64,000 nucleotides of DNA from Chrysopilus asiliformis (taxonomy: Eukaryota; Arthropoda; Insecta; Diptera; Rhagionidae): positions 94,558,784 through 94,622,783 of the forward strand of contig OZ035962.1 of assembly GCA_964034945.1 (NCBI GenBank), in the 5' to 3' direction. The position numbers and the translations under genes are program-made. Below are positions 1-11,159 of the stretch, in pieces. The notes under the pieces were generated by a model. It was not told the DNA's origin. It did no database searches and saw only the letters and a list, made by a program, of their open reading frames with translations. Position 1 is the stretch's first letter. Each line of letters opens with the position of its first letter.

Positions 1-185
1 TTAAATCTGAATTTAAATTTCGGCGCACAACCTAATTTTTTGTTCAAAAATGTGTCTGCAACTTTGTGCTTATTAATATTTTGAAATTGTGTGATTCTAT
101 TTTTGAATTTGGGTTAAATTTATTTAAAAGTTGTCGATTTTTTTTTCACTCCATGTAATAATTATTTGATCGAATGCCAATGAAA

Positions 186-745
186 ACATAAAAAAAGCGA
201 CAATTGTCAGGGGCCAACCGTCAAATACTCTATATGAAATCAGACAACATTTTTTTGAAAAACATAAAAAAGAGGCCAATGGTGAAGAGATCAATCGCCA
301 GGGTGCCAAGCGTCAAATACTCTATTATGTGGGAGAGGGGGAAGGAGTGTTTCGATTGGATTTTGATGTATGGAACGGTTATGTAAAATCCTGTTCTAAA
401 TATATTTTTTGATTACAAATTTTTCAATACGACTCTCCGTTTTCGAGAAAATTGCAAAAAAAAACTGTTTCCTTTGTATGGGGGAAAGTCCGATTTTGAC
501 CGTTCAAGAACGTCGCTTTACTATTTACGAGAATTGCAACAGTAAAAAAATGCATGTTTCTAGCTCAATACTTTTGGACAGGACGGACATACGGAGTGAC
601 AGATAGACGGACAGACATGCGGAAATCAAAATCTTTTGCCATCCCTAACATCCTGGTGTAGTTCATTTTTGTGTTCGACGACTGGTTCCTTGCGTTACAA
701 ACGGTATACTAAATCTAATATATTTAGTGTTTAACCATTGAACCA
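186..745 (-). mobile_element. Diverged Helentron-like repeat, family B copy 1
   Basis: The copy begins with AACATAA-AAAAGCGACAATTG and a GGGGCCAA-CGTCAAATACTC block that is partly duplicated about 90 bases further on. It continues through the family signature 'GATTGGATTTTGATGTATGG', an ACCGTTTTCGAGAAAATTG block, the core TTTCTAGCTCAATAC, a decayed GACGGACA-type array (about 578-618) and the GTTACAAACGG end block. The same blocks recur at 48.07, 55.81, 57.84 and 62.05 kb. Block order equals that of family A (for example 3318-3918) read in reverse, so it is probably an older non-autonomous relative. Boundaries are approximate. Short open frames inside are by-products of the repeat. Confidence 0.65.
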
Positions 746-2194
746 TTTCTGATTCATGGTTTATACTCGACCTTTTACCATTGGATCCTTGCTTCCATAC
801 CAGAAACAGGCTCCTGATGGGTTTTCAGGGCAGACATGCCCGACCTGTTGGGGGGAAATTTGGATGTGAAAATATCCGCAAAAATAATATAATAATTTTG
901 TTGTATTATTTTTGTTTTGCAGACCGTATACGCCGAGAAATTCTAATATAAATCTAATATACTTTTATATGACTTTCATGTCGAGTATAAACAGATAATT
1001 GAAGCTATTGGGCTAATTCGAAGGGTGATGGGATTCACCATATTTCTTTAATAATATCATAAACACTAAAAAAATTTTAAGAAAAAGTATTTTTTATTGT
1101 TTTTTTATTGCTTAGATTTTTTAGTTCTTGACTTAGATTTTTCAGTCACAAGATAATTAGGTTTACCTAAATTTTTCAGTTAAAAAAGCTCCATTTTATT
1201 TTGAACAACGAGTAACACAACCAAATTAATTGTGAACATGATAGCTAAATAAGATACCCTTTTCCACGCTGTAATGTCTTTTATGGGTGGTCGGCTTCTA
1301 TAAATTCAAGTAATTTTTATTTCTGTCCCGATTATTATTCCAAAAAATATTCGTCATCTGAATACGAAAAATTTTATCAGTGCCATTCACGCCCTCAAAA
1401 TCAACAAAGAGTGCAAATACATTTTTGCTTACACTTCCAACTTAGTTAAATATTTGTTTAAATTGGTGATATTTGAAGGTCAAAATTTCACTTGAAGACA
1501 ATCTAATTTTATGATATTAATATAAAATAAAAATCCAGATATTGGCTCCGATATAAATTTGTAAAGTGATTCAAATAAAACTTTTTTTTAAAAGTAATTG
1601 CCAAAAATTATTCAAGAATTTTTTGTATATCGTAGATATGTGCGTGGCTGGTAAATTATGGGAAAAGCTGGTCATTAAACTTTTTTCTAAGTAAAAGTAT
1701 TTTCAATATCGTTTCTTCGCTTATTAAGATTATTATGGCAAATGTATTGCAATATGAAAATGTGTTACTCACCCTCCTTAAGAATGAGTTCCAGGAATTT
1801 GTCTAATATAACAACTTAACTTTTTGCCTATTGGGAAAAATTATATAGAAATCGGTGAGATTATCATCGGGAATTCACTTAAGCGAACAAAGAGAAGTAT
1901 TCTCTTTTTTTTAAACAATTCGCTATAATCAAAATATATTTTGTACGATAAGAATAGAGAAAATAAACAAGTAATTTCCTTTAAATGCTTTTTCTGATTA
2001 ATTTGAATTTGCTTTTAAAGACTTAAAACTTATAGAAATTCAAAAACACGTTAATGGGGATCAAAAATGGGGAGCAAAAAATACAGCAAAAAATACATAT
2101 AAAAATTTTGTATTTGTTAAAAGTAAAAATAAAATTTTCAAAAAAAATTTGGGGAATATGAAAAAATATCAATTCCTAGTTTGTAAATTTGACA
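746..2194. other. No gene seen; AT-rich unique DNA
   Basis: This stretch is AT-rich with frequent stops on both strands. I see no reading frame, tRNA-like fold or repeat shared with the rest of the window. Around 1110-1190 there is a loose local repetition of a 'TTAGATTTTTTAGT'-type motif. Confidence 0.5.
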
Positions 2195-2257
2195 GTAAGA
2201 AAATTGAAATCGCACGATTTCCTGTTATTGTGCGATTTCTAATCTCAATTTTCTTAC
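2195..2257. repeat. Short hairpin (inverted repeat)
   Basis: GTAAGAAAATTGA followed by ATCGCAC on the left pairs with GTGCGAT and TCAATTTTCTTAC on the right. The stem is about 20 bp with a small bulge and the loop about 14 bases. Function is unknown; it may be the remnant of a tiny MITE. Confidence 0.6.
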
Positions 2258-2281
2258 ACAGGGACTACATTAGCTTTTATT

Positions 2282-2373
2282 TCTGGTATACCAGCAAAAT
2301 TACTCGCTAAAAAGCCTGTGTGGACCAATCTGGTTTACCAGTTTTTCTAGTAAGACAGTGCTGGTATACCAGA
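2282..2373. repeat. Paired CTGGTATACCAG palindromes
   Basis: TCTGGTATACCAGCA at 2282-2296 is matched by its exact reverse complement at 2359-2373. The 12-bp core CTGGTATACCAG is itself a perfect palindrome, so each half can also pair alone. The 62-base spacer contains a further partial copy (CTGGTTTACCAG). It may be a degraded inverted-repeat element or a repeated binding site. Confidence 0.55.
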
Positions 2374-2426
2374 TTTTGACAGGCAACCAAATTAAAATGG
2401 CGGAAACTATATTTTCGAGAAAAAAT

Positions 2427-2796
2427 ACATGGGAGTTTATAATTATTTTACGAGAAAAGGAATTTTGAATGGAATGCACATTCTAGATATTACAAGAGAG
2501 TCGATTTGTGAATTTCTCAAAAACGGTGCATACCCCCCTAATGGTCCATTTTTGCCCTTGAACGAACTTAGCGTCGCATTTTACGAAAAACGGATCTGCG
2601 CAAAATTTCAAGTCTCTAGCTCAATCTGTGCGTCCGCAATACGCGCCACAGACAGACGGACATGCAAAAGTTAATTATTTTTATCATTCTAAACACACTG
2701 GTGTAATTCATTTTTGTGTGTGATGACGGGATCTTGACGTTACAAACGGTAAAGCAAAGTTAATATACCCTTTGGTTTCACCATACGGGTATAAAT
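2427..2796 (-). mobile_element. Family A Helentron-like element (DINE/mini-me type), copy 1, truncated
   Basis: In reverse orientation this copy has the family blocks CGGTGCAT, TGGTCCATTTTTGCCC, the core AAATTTCAAGTCTCTAGCTC, a very short remnant of the GACR array (about 2649-2663), TTCTAAACACACTGGTGTA, GTTACAAACGG and the terminal CCATACGGGTATAAA. The end carrying the ATTGCCAGATTGGCAAT hairpin is missing and the portion before 2510 is strongly diverged. It is not expected to encode protein. Confidence 0.8.
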
Positions 2797-2866
2797 ATAA
2801 AGGTCCAACCTATACAAAAAGTCTTTTTTCTTGGCAAATTAGGCCCAGATGGCATTCAGTCTGTTT

Positions 2867-3230
2867 AAAGAACCATGCAAGAAATAGCGTTTTTCGTACC
2901 CCTGGGTTAACTTTTGAACCCGTGTAGTTTTCACTTTGGTTGAGGACTTTTTGGAAAGGGCATAGTCTCTAGTTTCATCCATATATGGCTTCAAGAGCCA
3001 CCGAATTGCAGACGGATGGTGAAGGGTTAACGAACTTTCTCGTGATTTTTCACAGAAATCATGGCATAAATGGAAGTTGTGCCCACGAGAAAGTTCGTTA
3101 ACCCCTCATCATCCCCCTGCCATATATGTATGAAACTAGAGATTGTGCCCTTTCCAAAAAGTACTCAACCAAAGTGAAAACTACACGGGTTCAAAAGTTA
3201 GTTTAGGAGCAAAATCGTGCATCGTTCTTT
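2867..3230. mobile_element. Short fold-back element, family G copy 1
   Basis: Termini are AAAGAACCATGCA at the left and, inverted, AAAGAACGATGCA at the right. Long inverted arms follow: the left carries TTTTGAACCCGTGTAG, TTTTCACTTTGGTTGAG, TTTGGAAAGGGCA and CTAGTTTCAT, all present in reverse order and strand on the right. Near the centre GGGTTAACGAACTTTCTCGTG pairs with CACGAGAAAGTTCGTTAACC. The same termini and arm motifs bound the large tandem-repeat element at 41797-43893, so this is a compact, one-unit-per-arm relative. No coding capacity is visible. Confidence 0.75.
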
Positions 3231-3235
3231 ATAGT

Positions 3236-3469
3236 TCTGTTCGATATAAGTCCTGGACTTACTCCGAATATTTTCACTTTACGCCACAAAATGGCGGATT
3301 TTCTTACTCTGAATTTGTTTTTATACCCGTATGGTGAAACCAAAGGGTATATTAACTTTGCCTTACCGTTTGTAACGCCAAGATCTCGTCATCGCACACA
3401 AAAATGAATTACACCAGTGTGTTTAGAATGATGAAAAAAGTTGAATTTAGCATGTCCGTCCGTCTGTCC

Positions 3470-3511
<42 letters not shown>

Positions 3512-4323
3512 CCGTCTGTCTGTCCGTCTGTGGCGCGGATTGCGGGTGCACGGATTGAGCTAGAGACTTGAAATTTTGCGCAGATTCGTTTTTCGTAAAA
3601 TGTGAGGCTAAGTTCGTTAATGGGAAAAAATGGACTATTAGGGGGGGTACCCCCCATACGAACGAAAACGTTTTTTGCGAATATCTCAAAAACGGTGCAT
3701 CTTATCAAAAAAGTGCAAGAACAAAAGTTATTTAGGATATGATTCTACATAAAACTCCCATACATCAAAATCTGATTGGAATAAATTTTAAAAAATCTTA
3801 TTGGAAAGTTTGACTTCAAAGAGGAATTTTGGTACAACTGTTCGAATTTTGATACGAATATCACCATACGGGTCTCCAATGATTGCCAGATTGGCAATTA
3901 TAGCTTTTGTTATGTTTATCGAACAACTTGGAGTAAGTTCAGAGTAAGTCACTTTTGAACTGTCAAGGTTGAGGTTAAGTTTTACGTTTGTGTACAACAT
4001 TTTTAAAATGAATATCAAGGAACTAATCATGTTTAATTTGATTTTTCTCCAGAATGATTTTCAACATAAATTTTCATAATTATACATTTTATAAATTTTT
4101 CTTGACTTCCAAACACTGTAAAAGAGAGGTTATGTTTAACAAATATCAGCTGTCAAAAGTTTACTCCAACTAAAAGCAAGAGTAAGTCCAGGACTGAAAA
4201 GATCAGTCCTGGACTTACACTTTTCTGTTCGATATGTGTTCGGATTAAGTCCAGGACTCATATCGAACAGAAAAGAGTAAAAAATTTTTACTCCGAGTAA
4301 GTCCAGGACTCATATCGAACAGA
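3236..4323. mobile_element. Terminal-inverted-repeat element, family F, interrupted by a family A copy
   Basis: The left end TCTGTTCGATATAAGTCCTG and the right end, inverted, TCTGTTCGATATGAGTCCTG match over at least 30 bases, extending through GGACTTACTC. The motif GTAAGTCCAGGACT recurs inside at about 4182 and 4246, in both orientations, giving local palindromes near 4182-4222. The interior is split by a complete family A element (3318-3918). Without that insertion F is about 490 bp. Superfamily and target duplication are unclear; it has no coding capacity and is probably a MITE. Confidence 0.7.
3318..3918 (+). mobile_element. Family A Helentron-like element, copy 2, full length
   Basis: This is a well-preserved reference copy. 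Its left end TTTTTATACCC-GTATGGTG is followed by AAAGGGTATA, so TATACCC and GGGTATA can pair. A (GTCY)n array runs 3454-3530 (about 19 units). Next come GGCGCGGATTGCGGG and the core GAGCTAGAGACTTGAAATTT. At the right end are CACCATACGGGT, the exact inverse of the left ACCCGTATGGTG, and then the hairpin ATTGCCAGATTGGCAAT about 12 bases before the end. Subterminal inverted repeats, an internal GTCY array and a 3' stem-loop are described for DINE-1/Helentron-associated elements. There is no coding capacity, and the element sits inside family F. Confidence 0.87.
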
Positions 4324-4520
4324 CCTTATGATTTATGGCCACTTTTCCTTTCCGCTGGCTCACCTACAGTTTTACATGAATTGCTAACTTTGAATTAGTT
4401 TCAACATTTGTAAGGTTTTGGTACTCATCAACAACAAAAAGCGACAATATGGTTAGTATAAAACATTATACCTATTATTAATTATTTCAAAATAATCACA
4501 ATAAGTATACTTTGAATTAA

Positions 4521-4647
4521 GACTATAGCCTGCTGAAGTTTAAGGAGAACATAAACCGACATCTTCTTTCGTTCTTCCGACCATCCTGAGCTGTGCTTCG
4601 GCATTAAAGGGTCTTTCCCTTAGCTTTGGCTGGAACTATAAAAAAAA
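4521..4647 (+). mobile_element. LINE 3' tail (heavily 5'-truncated)
   Basis: The sequence matches the last part of the LINE fragment at 20216-20339 nearly base for base: GACTATA, AAGTTTAAGGAGAACATAAACC, a stop after codons reading F-K-E-N-I-N-R-H-L-L-S-F-F-R, and a short 3' untranslated stretch ending in a run of A. It is a dead-on-arrival copy, truncated during target-primed reverse transcription. No clear target duplication is seen. Confidence 0.75.
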
Positions 4648-5603
4648 TGGAGTGACAAAAAAAGTAAATAAGCTTGTGGACTTCGTGAAAACGCCGAAGA
4701 TTTTTTCGTTCATAATCAAAGTTTGTTTTATTTTTTATTGTTTCACGTTTGACACTTTTTTTTTACCAATTGTAATTTTGTGTTGCAAACTTATATCTAT
4801 TAATCTTATATTTATTAAACTTATATATATTAATCTTTCTAATACTCGTCGCAATCTTAGCTCAGAAGTCAATTTTCCACTCCGAATTTTCTTTCTCTTC
4901 AAAGATATCAATCAACGTATCATTATTACAAGAGGTCATTCCAATCAAATTCCAAGAAATTTTAATTTGTTCAATTGACTTCATTTCGTCCATTATTTGG
5001 AAGGTCAAATATTTTCATGATTATATGAATTCGTTTCATCAAATTACGGATACCACACTGGCATTCTAATTATATAAAAATTCACGAATTTATGAATGAA
5101 TTGTTCACTCTATTTTTTCTATCAAAAAAATAATTCAAGAGTGGATAACAAATCGTTTTTAGAAACTAATTTACTCCTTTTAGTAAATCACTGATTCTAT
5201 CTTTCGCATAAAAGAACATTGAGCTCCGTATATTAAAGCCGCTTTAATTTTCATTTGCTTTTGTTGTTTTAATGAAATGCAAGCAAAATCCAAAATGTCA
5301 TTTGAATGTGAAATTCATTTCCGAAACTGTCACCAACATTTACTTTATGCATCATGATGAACTTTACTGTGAGTGCTAAATCCCTTAGCTTTTATGCGTA
5401 GATGTATGTACGTAGTTAAAATCGGTAAATTACGCAAAATATTTACAAAAAAATTGCGAATAATTGCGAATATTTTATACATTTGTGACAACGATTCAGT
5501 GAGGAATACAGAATTAGTTTGTCGATAAAATTCTGCTAAACATATACAAAAATAATAAAATAATCGATATAATTTAAATATCAGCCACGAAAATAGAATA
5601 TTA
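4648..5603. other. No gene seen; AT-rich unique DNA
   Basis: An open frame at 4652-4978 (108 aa) consists of F, I, L, N and K codons typical of AT-rich DNA, has no recognisable domain and is not supported as a gene. Nothing else stands out. Confidence 0.5.
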
Positions 5604-6170
5604 CAGTGGAATCTCGTTTCATGAACTTAATTCGGTCCTGGAGAGCGTTCTTTAACCCTGGCGTTCACGAATCGAAGCATTTTTATCCATAAAAAAATAT
5701 TTAGCCCTGAAAGATCTTAAACATATGATAATTCATGTGTAGAATTATACATAAAAATAGAGAAAATGCATAAAATCGCACGCAAGTGTATCAACGTAGG
5801 TAAAATGTATACAAAAATTTTAAATGTTTTTCCTATTCGAAGAAAATTGGAAGTCTTAAGAAAAAAAAACACAAATTGTTTCTAAGGAAAAACAGCATAA
5901 CAGTTTTATTATGGTTTTTTTCTCTTTCGCCTACACAACACTCGACTCTGAGAGTTCCTGCTCACTTTTAATTGTCACAATGCTGTTCAAGAACGGAAAT
6001 TTTGTTCACAAACCAAAGCTTTATTCACAAACCAAAGCTTTGTTCACAAACCAAATCTTTGTTCACAAACCAAAGCCTTGTTGCCAAACCAAGGCATTTT
6101 TTCTACCCAATAGTAGTTCACGAACCGAAAAGTTGACAAAACGAGGCGTTCACCAACCAAGGTCGCACTG
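5604..6170. mobile_element. pogo/Tigger-type non-autonomous element with TA target duplication
   Basis: The left terminus CAGTGGAATCTCGTTTCATG and the right terminus, inverted, CAGTGCGACCTTGGTTGGTG are diverged copies of the CAGTG-A-CTCG-type end of pogo/Tigger (Tc1/mariner superfamily). A TA dinucleotide lies directly outside each end (5602-5603 and 6171-6172). At 567 bp it has no transposase frame. Several copies of a TTCACAAACCAAAGC unit lie inside the right half and resemble the end sequence, suggesting local expansion of subterminal repeats. Confidence 0.7.
5996..6085. repeat. Tandem ~20-bp repeat (TTGTTCACAAACCAAAGCTT)
   Basis: About four units of a 20-bp motif lie in tandem with one to three changes each, followed by a degenerate fifth (TTGTTGCCAAACCAAGGC). 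They lie in the right half of the pogo/Tigger-type element and echo its terminal GGTTGGTGAAC sequence, so the array probably arose by slippage within the element. Confidence 0.75.
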
Positions 6171-6285
6171 TATTCCTAAACTGGAACGCTATACGATGGA
6201 TATTTAATTGTATTCTATCAATTTTTTTTAACACCTATCGCTTGGCTCAGCTAGAAAAGGTTTTTCTTTTAATTTCGTTTGCAGA

Positions 6286-6440
6286 TTTTTATACCCGTGT
6301 GGTGAAACCAAAGGGTATTTTAAATTTGCCTTACCGTTTGTAACGCCAAGATCCCGTCATCACACACAAAAATGAATTACACCAGTGTGTTTAGAATGAT
6401 AAAAAAAATGAATTTTGCATGTCCGTCCGTCTGTCTGTCT

Positions 6441-6474
<34 letters not shown>

Positions 6475-6888
6475 CTGTCCATCCGTCCGTCCGTCTGTCT
6501 GTCTGTCCGTCCGTCCGTCTGTGGCGCGGATTGCGGACGCACGGATTGAGCTAGAGATTTGAAATTTTACGCAGATTCGTTTTTCGTAAAATGCAAGGCT
6601 AAGTTCTTTAATGAGCAAAAATGGACCATTAGAGGGGGTGGCGCCTATACGAAGGAAAACGTTTTTTGCGATTATTTCAAACACGGTGCATCTTATCAAT
6701 AAAGTCCAAGGACAAAAGTTATTTAGGATATAATTCTACATAAAACTCTCATACATCAAAATCCGATTGGAATAAATTTTAAAAAATCTTATTGGAAAGT
6801 TTGACTTCAAAGTGGAATTTTAATACGAATATCACCATACGGGTCTCCAATGATTGCCAGATTAGCAATTATAGCTTTTGTTATGTTT
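6286..6888 (+). mobile_element. Family A Helentron-like element, copy 3
   Basis: Complete except for a small internal deletion near 6820. The left end TTTTTATACCCGTGTGGTG has one change in the subterminal repeat; the right end keeps CACCATACGGGT and a hairpin with one mismatch (GATTGCCAGATTAGCAATT). The (GTCY)n array is the longest in the window, 6421-6520, about 25 units. Frames reading C-P-S-V-C-L-S-V or Q-T-D-R-R-T-D here are translations of the array. Confidence 0.86.
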
Positions 6889-8200
6889 AATTTTAAACAA
6901 TCTTGTCATTCACAAGTTACGTTCGATGATTATGAGAAAGGTCTAATTTTGTGGGTTCCACAAATGCATTTTTAAAATTGCGTTTACAAAAACATAATTT
7001 GGGAGAGTCACATTTTATTGGCAAAAAACTGTTTTAATTGGCCAATTTTCAATGCCAAACGTATACAAAAACAATAAAATGAATAGAAAGAATCGCGAAT
7101 TATTGATTTCGTACCGTTAACCTTTTTTCCTTGAAAATGGTAAGATAATGTTTCATTCGATTGCAAATTTTTCTCCATCTATTGCAGGTAGACACACAAA
7201 AATTTCTATTTTGCTTTTGAGAACCTACTTTCAGCTCCACGGATATTTAAAGAAAAAAAAACAGATCTTAAACAAATTTCAAAACTGTAAAAGCGATAAA
7301 TTATTTTATGGCAGATTTTTTTTCTATAAAATGTTCAAAAGAAATCCCATTCTATATATCTGATGATGATATCTTTGCTGCATTTTAGAAATGTTGGCAA
7401 TCTCTCAAATGTAATAAATCATTGGCGAATTTCGTAGGAAAACGAGACGTTGAATAGAGATTTTCTTTTATTGCCGATTCACGTAACTTGTGATTTTAAC
7501 CCGTGTTTCAATAGTGTACCGAAAAAAAGCGTAATTACAAAAATTGTTACAGAAATTGATTTCATTGCGTTCAAAATGATTTGCGTTTATTTGGGCAGCT
7601 TCATACCCACACGGGCTTGACATGAACAAAATTGAAAACTTTTAGAAAATAACCATAAAAAGTTCCCAAAACGAGTAACATTTACAACTTTTTTTTCTGT
7701 ATAATAAAAACAGATTTCAAATCTGGTCAACAATAAAACTGACAGAAACTGACGAAAAAAAAAATTACATGAAATGAAATGAAGTGGAAGTAAAAATATC
7801 ATGAGGAAACCTAAAGTATGAACTCAGCACGATGAAGAAGAAGCCAAAAAAGAGTCGCTTAAGTCGTCATTTTAATATAGTATACCTACTTATACATGTC
7901 TATAAGCAAAACAAAACCAAACAAAATGAAGAATGGTTCAGCTTTCTCAAGACGCCGCCGCGGAGGCAAAGTATACACAAGCCAGGCCATAAGGCAGCGA
8001 AATCGAAAACCCAGAAACAGCTGGAAAACTAAAATTAATTTCAAGAAATCGCGTCATGGCTGATTGCGTTTTGACGCAACCGCAGCTACTTTGCCTGTCC
8101 AGTGGCTGAGCTGAGCGGAGCCTGCAAGAGGCTTGCCATATTTCAGCATTGGTAACGCCAAGCTAGACTGTAAAAGCTAAAAACCATCAGTAATCAGATA
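6889..8200. other. No gene seen; AT-rich unique DNA
   Basis: No repeat family of the window and no credible exon are seen here. A 66-codon frame at 7832-8032 is lysine- and glutamine-rich and has no recognisable features. Confidence 0.45.
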
Positions 8201-9065
8201 CAGATACAATATTTGGGGCCCATTTTGCAACAGCTATACCAGCACCAGCGTAGATCCAGAAAATCAAGTTTTCTGATTTTTGTAAAATTTTGACCGGTTA
8301 CGATCGCAATCGAGCGTTTTGCGGCAAAACGGAAAATCATCGAACATGGATCATGTTTTAACACTTTCTGGGGAATGCGCGGGCTGCATACTAAATAAAC
8401 ATCAAGCAAAACGCTACTTCTAATTCACTATATTCGATCTTTGGCTGATATTCGTCTTGATTGAAATGGAGGCGATCGTCGCGGAATTAGGGAGATCGTG
8501 CACTAATGAGCCATCATCAACATAGCATATCGTCCGATCGGCCGGCCATCTTGAGAAAATGTTAATCACTATGGCCAGCAGCCACCCGTCTTCGCACATG
8601 ATCACTTGATCCAGTCTGAGTCATTGCGATCGGTTTGAATTTAGTGAAAGATGATGCCAGCGAAATGATCGTCGAGAAAGGTGTAAGTGAAGAGGCGGAC
8701 TTGCAATCGATCGTGAAGTTCAATGTATCTTGATCGATCGCAGATCTTAAGATTGTTGGTTTCGAATCAGAGATTAATATTGAATAAACACGAAAAAAAA
8801 ACATGAGTGGGTGCATTCACACACCTTGACTGTGGTGTGGATGAGCCTTTAGTACCACCTGTCTGTAAAATGCAGATCGATTGTGATCAAAGAGATTGAA
8901 ATTGACTTGATTTGATTGAAAATGATTTTTATAATCGACTAATTTACGTAATTCAAATACAAATTAAAAAGATCACATGAAAAATATTGTACTATTTGTA
9001 ATTATGTACATAAGTAACAATAGATCAGTCTAAGATCACGTCTTCTCTGTAAGATCACATTCTTG
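8200..9065. other. GATC-rich island
   Basis: GATC occurs roughly twenty times in this stretch, many as CGATCG, TGATCG or AGATCACA, whereas two or three would be expected at this base composition. Examples lie near 8300, 8450-8540, 8590-8640, 8665-8750, 8875-8890 and 8975-9055. No reading frame explains it. It could be a decayed transposon with a repeated subterminal motif, or an expanded binding-site cluster. Confidence 0.5.
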
Positions 9066-10760
9066 CAAAGCCCATATATCAGAATTCTTAAATGAAAAAT
9101 CCATTATTCTTCGATTTCAGTAGGTATTGATGAACATAAGACACGATCCTCAACCGAATCATACTTGAGTGGTTAAAACGGTTTAACCCTGAAGAAGATT
9201 TTTTTACCAATCGAAACTTTTTGCACCACTGATATTGTTATTAATTTTTTTGTGCTACTTGTAAATACCAATTTTGGACTACAGCCTCAGGCATGAGGAA
9301 AAGGTTCGAAAGAGATGAGGCTATTTTGGGACGGGTGCAGATTTTTTTTTACCCGAATACAAAATTGCTATTTTTATAAATCAAATGATGATCGCTTTAG
9401 ATCATAGTGTGATATCACCTTTTCCCAAGTTAAAAGTTTGCCTGGAAATGAAAATGAGATTTTTAAAACTAAAAAAATCAAAATGAAAACTTTTTATAAA
9501 CATACTTTCCAGATATTTAGTTGCAAACTAGTATAACATTTTGAAATATGAACTTCTTTAGAATTCGTAGCTACGATTTTTGTGGCTATTAATTGGTGGG
9601 CTATAAATTCTAAAAAAATCTAGACCAAAATCTGAGATTTCTTCAAAAAACTTTTGCAAGCATCCCAGTAGTCCGTATTTACATATGGTCAATCAAAACC
9701 CTTCACAGTGAGTTGTATTTAGAAAGTAAGTTTTGACTTTAGTCGAATTTCACCAAAAGTAAAATTGATCTTGATCAACGTCTTGAATGATCAAATTACC
9801 AAGATTGATTTTTGAGACCCTAATTTTGACAGCCTGAGCCGAAATAGAAATGTGAAAAGTGCCTTCATTGCCAGGAGATAGTGGTTTTCATGATTTTGGG
9901 ACCCTCCCTTTCAAAGGTTGTTCATCTAAAAAAGCTTTAAAATTTTTAGTTTTGAAGTTACTAACATTTTTATGACTAAGAAAATCCAGATTTTTGGACA
10001 AAATTCTTCATAATTCAATTTAAATATGATCATAAATCCAAATCTAGCATTGAGAAAATTGGCGTGGAGCAAATTCGAAATTTCTTGTGCGTAAAAACAC
10101 TTTCCGGAAATTAATGGAAGTCGGAATAATTTAAATAGATGGCAAGGCGGCGTTGACCAGGACGCGAAGAGAATTGGGATTCAAAACTGGAGGACATCGA
10201 CACGTGACCGGGACCTCTGGCGAGAGACATTGCGGCAGGCCAAGACCGGAAACCGGTTGTAGTGCCGAGAGAGAGAGAGAGGAATAATTTTGTACACATT
10301 TTTCACTTTCTTGCCTTTGGTTTTAATTGTCTTATTCGTCTTGAACTGTATTTCTTATTTTTAACACTAGAATGCGCGATAGTAGCAATACCCTTAGATA
10401 CCCAAATGGAGTCATTTCGATATAATAATTGTATTGAAAAAAAATCGTTTGTGCGAGGTTTATTTGAAATCATGATGAAAAATCTATAATAAATAAAAGT
10501 CACGAGAGGTCTTCCCGTAAAATTAATTAGGAAAAAATTGATGACAAAAAAATGTACGCAAGAAGTCAAAATGACTCCATCGGGCATTCTAGTGTTAATC
10601 CAGTTGTGTATAAACACAATGATTATTAATTGAATTTTTTAGTGTAGATTTCTTCTGGTCGTATAAACCTAGTAAATGTTCGATCGTCAAAAGAAGAGGT
10701 TTTACAAGACTTTTCATGGAGCCCACAAAAATATTCTGGCATGGAAACCTAAAATTTTTA
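9066..10760. other. No gene seen; AT-rich unique DNA
   Basis: A few further GATC motifs occur near 9385-9400 and 9765-9800. There is a short (GA)n run at 10267-10281 and a small palindrome GGTTAAAACGGTTTAACC at about 9170-9187. Open frames near 10303-10617 lack domain signals. Confidence 0.45.
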
Positions 10761-11108
10761 GTCAAGGGCTGTCCATAAAATAAGTTATACACTCAAAGAA
10801 AAAAAATCGCCAACTGGAGTCGATTTTTTGGCCAAGTGAACTTTCCCCGTACTCTGCCAAACAAAGTGCACCTCCATTTGGAAGTGGGAATTTAGAATGT
10901 TTTATAAGCTAGTCCAGATGTAGTCTAGGTGAAGTAACCGCAGGGAAACATTTACACCGTGTGTACAGCAACCAGAAATTAAGTATTCCCTGCCACAGAT
11001 GTATTAACCCTGTATTAACAATGGCTGTAAGCTTTTTTAAAAAATTACCTACCATTAAACTTTACTTTTCTCAGTTGAACATATCCCGTGCATAGCTAAA
11101 CAAAAGGG

Positions 11109-11159
11109 AACCAATCGACTTCCACAGGCCAACAGTTCACCTGTGAAAGTCGATTGGTT
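11109..11159. repeat. Hairpin with 19-bp stem
   Basis: AACCAATCGACTT-C-CACAGG on the left pairs with CCTGTG-A-AAGTCGATTGGTT on the right: 13 plus 6 pairs with one mismatch and a loop of about 11 bases. It lies within the repeat complex at 10764-11830. Confidence 0.75.

Noticed and set aside
3409..3708. Open frames rich in T-D-R-Q-T-D or C-L-S-V-C-P-S-V, here and at 6360-6699, 16456-16674, 24410-24702 and 27198-27524
   Set aside because: They are translations of the GTCY/GACR arrays and flanks of family A elements; a four-base period read in triplets gives a 12-base, four-residue cycle. They occur on both strands.
3318..3918. Family A elements as LTRs or SINEs
   Set aside because: There are no direct terminal repeats, no A- or B-box-like head and no A-tail; the subterminal inverted repeats and terminal hairpin fit Helentron-type elements better.
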